Positions 16,713 through 24,714 of a DNA stretch of 64,000 nucleotides are shown here, piece after piece; positions within the stretch are counted from its first letter, which is position 1, and every line of letters begins with the position of its first letter. The translations under genes and the position numbers were made by a program. The notes beneath the pieces are model-generated. The model saw only the letters and a list, made by a program, of their open reading frames with translations. It did not search any database and had not been told where the DNA came from. The stretch is from Streptomyces lasiicapitis (GTDB lineage Bacteria > Actinomycetota > Actinomycetes > Streptomycetales > Streptomycetaceae), in assembly GCF_014646335.1 (NCBI RefSeq), contig NZ_BMNG01000023.1:40966-104965 (forward strand), in the 5' to 3' direction.

Positions 16713-16826
16713 GTCTTCGTCTTCCATGTCTTCCATGTCTTCCATTCGAGCCCGGGAAGAAGACGCGAACCAGAAGCAGTTGTTCCCTGCAGAAATCACC
16801 GATCGTGATGAATCGCGAATGACGCG

Positions 16827-16854
16827 TCGCGCATCACGCATCGCGCATCACGCA
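16827..16854. repeat. Two perfect 14-base tandem repeats in the cupin-LysR divergent promoter
   Basis: TCGCGCATCACGCA occurs at 16827-16840 and again at 16841-16854, 22 bases before the LysR start. Related half-sites flank it (ATCGTGATGAATCGCGAA just upstream). Likely regulator binding sites. Confidence 0.55.
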
Positions 16855-16876
16855 TTCGTGTGGCAGGGGGAACCTC

Positions 16877-17860
16877 GTGGAACTGCGTCAGCTTCAATAC
16901 TTCGCCGCCGTCGCCGAAGAGGGCGGCTTCAGCCGCGCCGCCGAGCGCCTCGGCATCGTGCAGTCGGCGGTCAGCCAGCAGATCCGCCGCCTGGAGCGGG
17001 AACTCGGCGTCTCCTTGTTCGACCGGTCCACACGGCACGTCCGGCTCTCCGGCGCCGGTGAGCGGCTGCTGCCCGAGGCGCACGCCGTGCTCGCGGCGGC
17101 GCGCCGCACCCGGGACGTCGCGTCCGCCCTCGCCTCGGGCACCGAGGGCCTGCTGCGCCTGGGCACCGTCCAGGGACCGGGCGACCGCACGTACCGCCTT
17201 CTGGAGGCACTGCGGCGTGCGGCTCCTCAACTCCGCGTACGGCTGCGGAGGTTGCCCCTCACCGAGCGGCTCGCCGCGGTGCGTTCCGGCGAACTGGACG
17301 CGGCGCTGGTGCGGGCGGCGCGGAAGGCGCCAGGGCTAGAGCTGCTGCCGGTGTGGAGCGATCCTTTGTACGTGGCGCTCCCCGCGGAGCATCCGGTGGC
17401 GGCCACAGCCGACGACGGGCTCCCACTGGGCCTCGACCAGCTCGCCCACCTGCCGCTGCGCCTCGCCCCGCGCGAGCACAACCCGCCCTTCCACGACCTG
17501 GTGACCGGCGCGGTGCGGGCGGCGACCGGAGCCGAACCGCTGCTCGGCCCGCCGTTCACCACCCTCCAGGAAACCCTCACCGGCCTCGCCGAGCAGAGCG
17601 CCGACGCCCCGTCCTGGACGGTGTTCTACGAGGTCACGGGGTTGCCGCCGATCCCCCACGTGACCGTACGCCGCCTCGCCGCCCCGACCGTCATCACATC
17701 GCTCGCCGTGCCGTCGGGGCCGCCGAGCCCACCGCTCCGGCAACTCCTGAGCGCGCTCGACGACATGGCACACCCAGCCCAACACACCTTGGAGGACGGG
17801 GTGTTGCCGCAGGCGTATGCGAAACAGGAGTGCACCACTGTGCCGCGAGTGAACCCCTGA
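16877..17860 (+). CDS. LysR-family transcriptional regulator
   Basis: 327 aa. The N-terminal winged helix is MELRQLQYFAAVAEEGGFSRAAERLGIVQSAVSQQIRRLE, followed by the linker helix and a periplasmic-binding-like effector domain from about residue 90. The GTG start has GGGGGA 5 bases upstream. It is divergent from the cupin gene, the classic LysR arrangement, and separated by the tandem repeat. A small membrane-protein gene follows in the same direction 86 bases later. Confidence 0.92.
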   Translation: MELRQLQYFAAVAEEGGFSRAAERLGIVQSAVSQQIRRLERELGVSLFDRSTRHVRLSGAGERLLPEAHAVLAAARRTRDVASALASGTEGLLRLGTVQGPGDRTYRLLEALRRAAPQLRVRLRRLPLTERLAAVRSGELDAALVRAARKAPGLELLPVWSDPLYVALPAEHPVAATADDGLPLGLDQLAHLPLRLAPREHNPPFHDLVTGAVRAATGAEPLLGPPFTTLQETLTGLAEQSADAPSWTVFYEVTGLPPIPHVTVRRLAAPTVITSLAVPSGPPSPPLRQLLSALDDMAHPAQHTLEDGVLPQAYAKQECTTVPRVNP

Positions 17861-17946
17861 GACCATGGGTCGACCGCGCGACCGCCCCGAGCACTCGCGC
17901 GGCCCGATCAGCAGCCGCACCAACCGTCCCCAGAGGGAGCCCCGGC

Positions 17947-18558
17947 ATGACCGCCACGCCAACCACCAGCAAGAAGCGAGACGACCGGGGCCCCGCCCTG
18001 GGCGCGCCGACCGTGGCGGCGGCCGTGCTGACCGGAGTCGTCGCCCTCTACATCGCCCTCGTCGCGTTCGGCAACATCACCGACTTCGACAACAACCAGC
18101 AGTTCGTACGGCACGTCCTGGCGATGGACACGACCTTCAAGGACGACGACGTCATGTGGCGCGCCATCGAGTCACGCGCCCTCCAGGACACCGCGTACGT
18201 CGCCATCATCGCCTGGGAGACCCTGGCGGCACTCGTCCTCATCGCCGCGACGGCCCTGTGGGGCAGGGCGCTGCGCGGCCGGGGCGACGGCCACGGCCGC
18301 GCGCGGCGGCTCAGCACCGTGGGTCTGCTGATGCTCATGCTGCTGTTCGGCGGCGGTTTCATAGGGATCGGCGGCGAGTGGTTCGCCATGTGGCAGTCGG
18401 AGGACTGGAACGGCCTCGACGCCGCCACCCGCGTCTTCACCCTCTGCGGAATCGTGCTCCTCTTCATCCACCTGCCCTTCACGGGACGCGGCTCGGCCGA
18501 CCCGGCACCCGACGCCGTACACGACTCGGCACCCCACTCGGCACCGAACCATCAGTAG
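17947..18558 (+). CDS. DUF2165 small integral membrane protein
   Basis: 203 aa with four hydrophobic segments (near residues 25-42, 80-100, 120-140, 160-178). NITDFDNNQQFVRHVLAMD and the following TF-DD--MWRAI motif are the DUF2165 hallmark between helices 1 and 2, and GGEWFAMWQSEDWNG sits between helices 3 and 4. No activity is known for the family. GAGGGAG precedes the ATG at 17947. It follows the LysR gene and may be its regulated partner. Confidence 0.82.
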   Translation: MTATPTTSKKRDDRGPALGAPTVAAAVLTGVVALYIALVAFGNITDFDNNQQFVRHVLAMDTTFKDDDVMWRAIESRALQDTAYVAIIAWETLAALVLIAATALWGRALRGRGDGHGRARRLSTVGLLMLMLLFGGGFIGIGGEWFAMWQSEDWNGLDAATRVFTLCGIVLLFIHLPFTGRGSADPAPDAVHDSAPHSAPNHQ

Positions 18559-18716
18559 ACGTGCCATCCGTCACTGACAACCATCCTCCGGCCGGCTCCC
18601 GTTGGGCCCCAGTGACCCCCACCCGCCCCGCTGACCAGCGCGCACGCGCCAACTCGCGCCGGGCTCGCGCGCCTTGCGGCGCCTTGGCGCGATCACGTGC
18701 CGCAGGTGTGCGGTAG

Positions 18717-18752
18717 CTGACAGTTCCGATTGTCAGAGCTATCCCCTAGGCT
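18717..18752 (+). promoter_or_regulatory. DNA-damage (PafBC-type) promoter of the 59-aa gene
   Basis: TTGTCAGAG (18730-18738), 8 bases, then TAGGCT (18747-18752) matches TTGTCAGTG-N8-TANNNT with one difference. TAGGCT ends 7 bases before the ATG (leaderless). The box also forms half of an inverted repeat, CTGACA (18717-18722) with TGTCAG (18731-18736). Confidence 0.65.
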
Positions 18753-18759
18753 TGACCGC

Positions 18760-18939
18760 ATGCCCTTAACCCCTCAACCCCATGGTTCCGTGCGGTCGTC
18801 AGCCGAGTTGAACGAGCGGATACGAGGCCTCTGGCTCCGCGCCGGTGGCCGTCTCTCCATCGAGCAGCGCCGGGAGTACGAGCAGCTCGTGACCGAGTGG
18901 GCCGAGGCGGTGCGCGCGGAGATCGTGCAGGCCGCGTAA
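18760..18939 (+). CDS. 59-aa helical protein of unknown function
   Basis: 59 aa from the leaderless ATG at 18760. After a short Pro-rich start it is almost all amphipathic helix (SSAELNERIRGLWLRAGGRL, then EQRREYEQLVTEWAEAV). No Cys, membrane segment or signal is present. I do not recognise the family. The promoter matches the RecA-independent DNA-damage type, so a stress role is inferred. It stands alone between the DUF2165 and SnoaL-like genes. Confidence 0.65.
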   Translation: MPLTPQPHGSVRSSAELNERIRGLWLRAGGRLSIEQRREYEQLVTEWAEAVRAEIVQAA

Positions 18940-19244
18940 GCGGCGGGCGGGGGAACAGCCACATCTTCCTTGTGCAGGCCGCCAGTCGACCCCGAGGTCG
19001 ATCGCTCCTCGTCAAGTAGTCCAGTAAGTCCAGTCATCAGGTCCCGAGTCGTCGAGTCATCTCCATACGCGTCGAGTCAACAAGCATCGAGTCATCGAGA
19101 AGCTCGTCCACGCACGCGAGCGTGCCCCACACGCTCGCGTGCGCATGCCCCTCAGCCTTCGGCCGCGCACCCGCGCCTCCCCGCAGAACGACGACTGTCG
19201 TACTGCCTCTTGGCTCCGCACCCCCGGTACCCAAGACTGACCCG
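18940..19244. other. Intergenic region with TCGAGTCA repeats and a 14-bp hairpin
   Basis: TCGAGTCA occurs at 19052-19059, 19072-19079 and 19087-19094. A perfect 14-bp stem, CGCACGCGAGCGTG (19111-19124) with CACGCTCGCGTGCG (19130-19143), has a 5-base loop and could terminate the 59-aa gene. AAGACT (19233-19238) lies 6 bases before the next ATG. No coding frame is supported. Confidence 0.5.
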
Positions 19245-19787
19245 ATGACGCAGCGCGTGGAACTCGCCGCAGTCCTTGACCGTTTGGCCATCGACAGCCT
19301 CATCACCGACTACGCCATCGCTGTCGACGACGGCGACTGGGACGGCTACCGCCAGTTGTTCGCACCGGGCGGCAGGGCCGACTACAGGTCGGCGGGCGGC
19401 ATCGAAGGAACCGGTCCGGAGGTCGGCGACTGGCTGGCGGAGACATTGCGGATGTTCGCGATGCGCCAGCACCTCATCGTCAATCGCAGGATCCGCTTCG
19501 ACGTCCGCGAGCAGGACGTGGGCGACACCGCGCGCGTACAGGCGGACTACTCCAACCCCATGCGCCTCGCGACCGAGCACCGGCCCGACGCCGACGGTGC
19601 CCACGAACCGGCCGAAGGGACCACCGAGCCCGCCACCGCCCCCGACTTCGAATGCGGCGGCCGCTACGAATTCACCGCCGTGCGCACCCACACCGGCTGG
19701 CTCCTGCGCCATGTCCTCGTACAGGAGAAGTGGCGCAGACAGCACTGGTCCGCCCCGGCAACGCGAACCGGGCGCCCCCTGTCCTAG
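19245..19787 (+). CDS. SnoaL-like / NTF2-fold protein
   Basis: 180 aa. AVLDRLAIDSLITDYAIAVDDGDWDGYRQLFAPGGRADY is the opening of the SnoaL_4 alpha+beta cone fold, which serves as a hydroxylase, dehydratase or isomerase, or as a ligand-binding domain. RYEFTAVRTHTGWLLRHVLVQEKWR is the closing strand pair. The ATG at 19245 is preferred over an upstream one because AAGACT sits 6 bases before it and coding character begins there. No linked biosynthetic genes indicate a substrate. Confidence 0.78.
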   Translation: MTQRVELAAVLDRLAIDSLITDYAIAVDDGDWDGYRQLFAPGGRADYRSAGGIEGTGPEVGDWLAETLRMFAMRQHLIVNRRIRFDVREQDVGDTARVQADYSNPMRLATEHRPDADGAHEPAEGTTEPATAPDFECGGRYEFTAVRTHTGWLLRHVLVQEKWRRQHWSAPATRTGRPLS

Positions 19788-19894
19788 ATCGTCGAGGGCG
19801 CGCACACTGGACGTACGACGGCGACGATCGCGACGACGGCGGACGACGGTGACGGCGGTGTCGGAGCCGAGTCGGGGCAGGGAGGCGCGCTGGC

Positions 19895-21556
19895 ATGGAG
19901 GTACTGGGCGGCAGCCGGCGGCACCAGTGGGTGCCGTCCCGGACGCAGGCTCTGCGCCGGCGTCTGGGATCGGCCTTCGAGGCGCGCCAGTGGCACGCGG
20001 CGCTGGCCTCCCCGTGGCGGCGCGGAATCCTCGCCGCCCTGTGCGGGGCGCTACCCGCCCTGGCATTCCCCGCCCCCTCGTGGTGGTGGTTCGCGTACGT
20101 CGCGCTCGTGCCGTGGCTGCTGCTCGCCCGCTCGGCGCCGACGGGCCGCCGCGCCGCGCTCGACGGCTGGCTCGGCGGGCTCGGCTTCATGGTGGCGGTG
20201 CACCACTGGCTGCTGCCGAGCCTGCACGTCTTCACGCTCGTCATCGCCGCGCTGCTCGGACTGCTGTGGGCGCCGTGGGGCTGGCTCGTACGCCATCTCC
20301 TGGGCGGCGTCGCCTCACCCGGGCGGGCCGCCGCCGCGCTGCTCGTGCTGCCGTCCGGCTGGCTGATGGTGGAACTGGTGCGGTCCTGGGAGGGGCTCGG
20401 CGGGCCCTGGGGACTCCTTGGCTCCAGCCAGTGGCAGGTCGAGCCCGCGCTGCGGCTCGCGTCGGTCGGCGGTGTCTGGCTGGTCAGCGCCCTGGTGGTG
20501 GCCGTGAACACGGCCGTCGCCGCCCTCGTCGCCCACCGCGCCGCCCGCGTCCCCGCGCTCGCGGGCCTCGTCGCCGTGGCCGCCGCCACCTCCGCGGCCT
20601 GGACCTGGTCCCCCCGCCCCGACCCCGCCGGGCACGTCCGCGTCGCCGTCGTCCAGCCCGGCGTCATGAACGGCCTGGGCGGCGCCGACGAGCGCTTCGC
20701 CCGCGAGGAGCAGCTGACCCGCTCTCTGACGGGACACGACGTGGACCTGGTGGTGTGGGGCGAGAGCAGCGTCGCCCACGACCTGGCCGACCGGCCCGAC
20801 CTCGCCGAGCGCATCACCGCGCTGTCCCGGGAGGTCGGCGCCGACATCCTGGTGAACGTCGACGCCCGCCGCTCGGACCGGCCCGGCATCTTCAAGAGCA
20901 CGGTGCTCGTGGGCCCGGAAGGACCGACGGGCGATCGCTACGACAAGATGCGCCTGGTCCCCTTCGGCGAGTACGTCCCGGCCCGCTCCCTGCTGGGTTG
21001 GGCGACCTCTGTCGGCAAGGCGGCGGGCGAGGACCGCAGGCGGGGCGATCGGCCGGTCGTGATGGAGTTGGGGCAGGGGCTGCGGGTGGGCCCGCTGGTG
21101 TGCTTCGAGTCGGCGTTCCCCGACATGAGCCGCCACCTCACGCGCGAGGGCGCGCAGGTGCTGCTCGCGCAGTCCGCCACTTCGTCGTTCCAGCACAGTT
21201 GGGCGCCGCAGCAGCACGCGTCGCTCGCCGCGGTGCGTGCCGCCGAGACCGGCCGCCCCATGGTGCACGCCACGCTCACGGGCGTCTCGGCGGTCTACGG
21301 CCCGAGCGGCGAGCGCGTCGGGAAGCCGCTCGGCACCTCCGCGTCGAGCACGGCGGAGTACGAGGTTCCGCTGGCCACGGGCACCACCCCGTACGTGCGG
21401 TACGGGGACTGGCCGGTCCACACGGCGCTCGGCGTCCTCGCGCTGCTGTGCGTCGCCGAGGGCGTGCGGGCGTACCGGTTCAGGAGGCCTGCTCCTGAAC
21501 CGCAAGGACCACCCGCTCGCACAGCTCATGGGTCTCCAGCGCGTCCCGGGCGCTGA
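19895..21556 (+). CDS. lnt: Apolipoprotein N-acyltransferase
   Basis: 553 aa membrane enzyme that adds the third acyl chain to the N-terminal Cys of lipoproteins. An N-terminal set of hydrophobic segments (residues about 40-240) precedes a nitrilase-like domain beginning VRVAVVQPG. The catalytic triad is visible: Glu in VVWGESSV, Lys in RYDKMRLVPFGEYVP, Cys in GPLVCFESAFPD. GGGAGG is 8 bases before the ATG. The last 77 bases overlap the end of the convergent oxidoreductase gene. Actinobacteria often carry more than one Lnt homolog. Confidence 0.93.
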   Translation: MEVLGGSRRHQWVPSRTQALRRRLGSAFEARQWHAALASPWRRGILAALCGALPALAFPAPSWWWFAYVALVPWLLLARSAPTGRRAALDGWLGGLGFMVAVHHWLLPSLHVFTLVIAALLGLLWAPWGWLVRHLLGGVASPGRAAAALLVLPSGWLMVELVRSWEGLGGPWGLLGSSQWQVEPALRLASVGGVWLVSALVVAVNTAVAALVAHRAARVPALAGLVAVAAATSAAWTWSPRPDPAGHVRVAVVQPGVMNGLGGADERFAREEQLTRSLTGHDVDLVVWGESSVAHDLADRPDLAERITALSREVGADILVNVDARRSDRPGIFKSTVLVGPEGPTGDRYDKMRLVPFGEYVPARSLLGWATSVGKAAGEDRRRGDRPVVMELGQGLRVGPLVCFESAFPDMSRHLTREGAQVLLAQSATSSFQHSWAPQQHASLAAVRAAETGRPMVHATLTGVSAVYGPSGERVGKPLGTSASSTAEYEVPLATGTTPYVRYGDWPVHTALGVLALLCVAEGVRAYRFRRPAPEPQGPPARTAHGSPARPGR

Positions 21557-22385
21557 TCACCTTGCCCGCGCGCACGGAGTCGAGGAAGGCGAGCACGATC
21601 TGCTCGATGCCGCGCTGCCGCGCCACCGGCACCCAGTCGCCGCGCCGCCGCACGGTCGGCTGCCCCTTGTGGTCGACGACCTCGGCGAGGTTGAGCACCT
21701 GCCGCTTGGTGTCCTGACCGGAGACTTCGAGGATCTCCTCGGTGGACCCGCTCAGCCGGTTCATCACGCCGAGCGCGGTGAACCCGTCGCCCGCGAGCTG
21801 CAGCACGACATGTTCGAGCAGACCGCCGTCGAGGCGGCCGCGCACGGACACGTGGTCGACCGGTCCCGGCACGAGGAACCGCAGCGTGTCCACGACGTGG
21901 ATGAAGTCGTCGAGGATCATGGTGCGCGGGTCCTCGGGCAGGCCCACGCGGTTCTTCTGCATCAGGATCAGCTCGCGCGGGTGCTCCGCGCACTGGGCGT
22001 AGCCGGGCGCGTGCCTGCGGTTGAAGCCGACGGCGAGGCTGACGCCGCGCTCCTCGGCCAGGGCCACGAGCCGCTCGGAGTCCGCGAGTTCGTACGCGAT
22101 CGGCTTGTCGACATACGTCGCCACACCCGCCTCGATGAGCCGTGTGACGATCTCGGGGTGGACGGCGGTGGGCGCGTGCACGAACGCGGCGTCGAGGCCC
22201 TGGGCGAGCAGCGAGTCCAGGTCGGTGTGGCGCTGCGGTTCGGGGATGTGGTGGGTCGCCGCGACCCGCTCCAGGGTCGCGGGCGTGCGCGTCTGCAGGT
22301 GCAGTTCGACGCCGGGCTGCGTGGCGAGCACCGGGAGGTACGCCTTCCGCGCGATGTCTCCGAGTCCGATGCAGCCGACCTTCAC
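21480..22385 (-). CDS. Gfo/Idh/MocA-family oxidoreductase
   Basis: 301 aa from the GTG at 22385 (GGGAGA 5 bases upstream); the longer frame upstream lacks coding character. The N-terminal Rossmann motif is VGCIGLGDIARKAYL. The family EKP-like signature appears as YVDKPIA, with the Lys, and HVVDTLRFL lies in the C-terminal domain. It likely oxidises or reduces a sugar or polyol-like substrate with NAD(P). A TetR gene is divergent at 22592. The 3' end runs 77 bases into lnt on the opposite strand. Confidence 0.88.
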   Translation of the reverse strand: MKVGCIGLGDIARKAYLPVLATQPGVELHLQTRTPATLERVAATHHIPEPQRHTDLDSLLAQGLDAAFVHAPTAVHPEIVTRLIEAGVATYVDKPIAYELADSERLVALAEERGVSLAVGFNRRHAPGYAQCAEHPRELILMQKNRVGLPEDPRTMILDDFIHVVDTLRFLVPGPVDHVSVRGRLDGGLLEHVVLQLAGDGFTALGVMNRLSGSTEEILEVSGQDTKRQVLNLAEVVDHKGQPTVRRRGDWVPVARQRGIEQIVLAFLDSVRAGKVISARDALETHELCERVVLAVQEQAS

Positions 22386-22556
22386 CAGTGTCTCCCTACC
22401 GTCGTGCGACGGGACGCCCCTGCGCCCCCGCGTCCGTTCCCGCAGCATACGGGTCCCGGAATTCGCTGCTTCGGCCACGCTCTCACCTTGTCGCGCGCAT
22501 AATTGGCGCAGGCGCAACCGCCGTCAGTACAGGCGCAGCGCCCGCACCGCACGGCT

Positions 22557-22584
22557 ACTACATCTGTAGTTTCAGCGGTAGGCT
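22557..22584 (+). promoter_or_regulatory. Palindromic operator and -10 box of the TetR gene
   Basis: ACTACA-TC-TGTAGT (22557-22570) is a perfect palindrome located where the -35 would lie. TAGGCT (22579-22584) ends 7 bases before the ATG at 22592, giving a leaderless, probably autoregulated promoter. The palindrome also resembles BlaI/MecI-type TACA/TGTA boxes. Confidence 0.6.
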
Positions 22585-22591
22585 GCACCCC

Positions 22592-23209
22592 ATGTCTGTA
22601 CGTGCCACGGGGGCAGCCCGCACCGAACTCATCGCCGACACCGCCCTGGCTCTGCTCGCCGAGCGCGGGATGCGCGGCCTCACCCACCGCGCGGTCGACG
22701 AGGCGGCGGGGCTGCCTCCGGGGTCGACGTCGAACCAGGCAAGGACGCGGCAGGCCCTCCTGGAAGCCGCCGTCCGCCGGCAGGCCGAGCGTGAGAACGA
22801 CATCCTCACGCCGAGCGAGCTCCCCGGCCCGGCCGGCGACCGCGACTCCCTGGTCACCGGACTCGCCCTGGCCCTGCACCGCTTCCTTGCCGGCGACGAC
22901 CACCGCGACCTGCTGCTGTCCCGCTACGAACTGGCCCTGGAGGCGACCCGTCGCCCCGAGCTGCGGTCGTACTACGACTCCTCCGGCGCCCAGTTCCGTG
23001 AACCGCTGTCCGCGCTGATGGTCGCGGCGGGCTCGAAGGAGCCGGAGCGGCACACGCTGTCGCTGGTGGCGTGGTGCGACGGCATGATGTTCTCGTGCGT
23101 CGCGGGCTCTTACCACGCGATCGCCCCGACGCTGGACGAACTGCGGGCCGGGTTCCGGGAGTTGCTGCGGGGGATGCTCGACGGGGACGACTCGGCCACT
23201 GGGGCCTGA
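22592..23209 (+). CDS. TetR-family transcriptional regulator
   Basis: 205 aa. The HTH is ARTELIADTALALLAERGMRGLTHRAVDEAAGLPPGSTSN, the TetR signature, with LLEAAVRRQ after it; the C-terminal ligand domain resembles the TetR_C_6-like group. The ATG at 22592 follows a -10 box by 7 bases. A 14-base palindrome overlies the promoter. It is divergent from the Gfo/Idh oxidoreductase, which is the likely second target. Confidence 0.9.
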   Translation: MSVRATGAARTELIADTALALLAERGMRGLTHRAVDEAAGLPPGSTSNQARTRQALLEAAVRRQAERENDILTPSELPGPAGDRDSLVTGLALALHRFLAGDDHRDLLLSRYELALEATRRPELRSYYDSSGAQFREPLSALMVAAGSKEPERHTLSLVAWCDGMMFSCVAGSYHAIAPTLDELRAGFRELLRGMLDGDDSATGA

Positions 23210-23393
23210 GCGTCGGCCGGTGCCGCTGAAGGCGCTGGGGACGACGGTGTTCGTGGGGGCCGCGCGGGCGGCCGGCTCGGGGGCGGTCGGGGCTTCTGGG
23301 GGGCGTGCGTGACGTGGTGTCGCGCGCGCCGGTGTCACCCGTGCGGAGGATGCGGGTTGGTTCGTCGCTCCGCGGTGCGCCGGGGGCAGCAGA

Positions 23394-24020
23394 GTGGCGC
23401 GGGTGCAGCGATCGAAGAACAACCGAGTGCAGCGATCGACGAACACCGCAGTGCTTCTCGCGTCCGTGGCGGTCCTTGCGCTCTCCGGATGCGCGGGGGT
23501 GGATCGGACGGCTTGGCACGGCAAGGCGTCCGGCGGCCGGGCGGCCACGTATGCGGAGACTCCCACTCAGGCGCTGCCGCCGTGGCCTTCGAGCGCCGTG
23601 GAGGCTCCCGGCCATGACTCACTGGTGCGCGTGGGCCCGACGACGGCCCCGTCCCGCACCGAGTCCCCGCGGGCGACGGCCGGCCCGGACGCCGGCCCCT
23701 CGAACACGTCCGCCTCGTCCAGCGCCGACGCGACACCGACGCGCTCACGCCCCGCGGAGCGCGAGCGTGGGGACCGGCCCCGGCATGGGCACGGAAAGGG
23801 GAACGGGCGCGGGAACGGGCACGACGGCCGCCACCAGGACCCCCACGACCGTCACGACCACGACCGCCGTGACCACCACGACGACAAGGCCGCATCCCAG
23901 CAGGACGCCTCTCCCCGCGCCCACCCGGACCTGCGTCTGTGCGCCCTCGGCAAGGCGCACGGGGGCTGGGAGCCGGGCAGCAAGGAGGCGGTCATCTGCG
24001 TGGAGGCGTACGGCCGTTGA
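23394..24020 (+). CDS. His/Asp-rich lipoprotein of unknown function
   Basis: 208 aa. A signal ending in the lipobox LALSGC (Cys about residue 33) indicates a lipoprotein. The middle is Ser/Thr/Pro-rich. Residues about 128-165 are strongly His/Asp/Arg/Gly-rich (GHGKGNGRGNGHDGRHQD and onward), suggesting metal or polyanion binding. The C-terminus carries LRLCALGKAHGGW and EAVICVEAYGR, two Cys likely bonded. The n-region is a 24-base tandem duplication (23403-23426, 23427-23450), each copy starting with GTG, so the exact start is uncertain. Confidence 0.7.
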   Translation: MARVQRSKNNRVQRSTNTAVLLASVAVLALSGCAGVDRTAWHGKASGGRAATYAETPTQALPPWPSSAVEAPGHDSLVRVGPTTAPSRTESPRATAGPDAGPSNTSASSSADATPTRSRPAERERGDRPRHGHGKGNGRGNGHDGRHQDPHDRHDHDRRDHHDDKAASQQDASPRAHPDLRLCALGKAHGGWEPGSKEAVICVEAYGR

Positions 24021-24070
24021 GCCGCGTACGCAGTCGGGTTCCCCCACCCCGCCGCAGCCCTCGCCCCCGC

Positions 24071-24589
24071 CTACTCCTCCACATCCCCCTCCCCCACCTG
24101 CGCCTCGAGCCGCTCCAGGGCCGCCCGGATGCCGTCCCCATAGCCGTCGTCCCCCAGCGCGCCCACCGCGCCGCGCGCCAGCCTCAGATGGCTGCGGGCG
24201 GCCGCCGGGCGGGCGAGCTTCACATAGTCCGCCGCCAGGTTCAGATGCAGTGAGGGGTAGAACCCGCGCACCGCGAGGGACTGGTGGTGAGCGCCGACGC
24301 GCTCGTCCGTCAGCTCGTGTGCCGCCGACAACGCCCTGAGGTCCCAGGCCAGTTCATCGGCCGGGTCCTGCTGGGTGTCCGCCATGTAGTGCGCGAGCGT
24401 GCAGCGGTGCAGGGGGTCGCCCTCCTCGCCGATCTCCGACCAGAGCGCGAGGAAGCGCGCCTGTGCCTCCTCGCGGTCGCCGGCGTGCTGCAGCATGACC
24501 GCCTGCCCGATCCGGGTCATCGTGGCGTCTTCGTCTTCCGCCGTCTGTTCCTGCTGCTCCGCCACCGCGTGGCCCTCCGCGTCCGCCAT
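24071..24589 (-). CDS. Helical-repeat (TPR-like) protein, DNA-damage promoter
   Basis: 172 aa, almost all alpha helix. TRIGQAVMLQHAGDREEAQARFLALW, HLNLAADYVKLARPAAARSHLRL and similar stretches read as degenerate tetratricopeptide pairs, a protein-interaction scaffold. Partners are unknown. It lies directly downstream of ung but has its own promoter matching TTGTCAGTG-N8-TANNNT, so it is probably induced by DNA damage. The start codon ATG lacks a good ribosome binding site; Met24 is an alternative. Confidence 0.7.
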   Translation of the reverse strand: MADAEGHAVAEQQEQTAEDEDATMTRIGQAVMLQHAGDREEAQARFLALWSEIGEEGDPLHRCTLAHYMADTQQDPADELAWDLRALSAAHELTDERVGAHHQSLAVRGFYPSLHLNLAADYVKLARPAAARSHLRLARGAVGALGDDGYGDGIRAALERLEAQVGEGDVEE

Positions 24590-24650
24590 CGGATGTCAGT
24601 CGTCCGTCGGCCGCGGGGCCGCCGGCAGGCAGTCCCACGAACCGATGTCG

Positions 24651-24673
24651 ACGCTAGCGGGCACCACTGACAA
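24651..24673 (-). promoter_or_regulatory. PafBC-type DNA-damage promoter of the helical-repeat gene
   Basis: Minus strand: TTGTCAGTG (24673-24665), 8 bases, TAGCGT (24656-24651). A perfect match to TTGTCAGTG-N8-TANNNT, about 60 bases before the start codon. Confidence 0.75.
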
Positions 24674-24714
24674 TCACGGTCAGGCGCGGTGCGCGGCCGG
24701 GCGCTCCCGCCTGC

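Noticed and set aside
18565..18590. TTGTCAGTG on the minus strand near 18575
   Set aside because: There is no TANNNT at 8 bases spacing and no minus-strand gene downstream.
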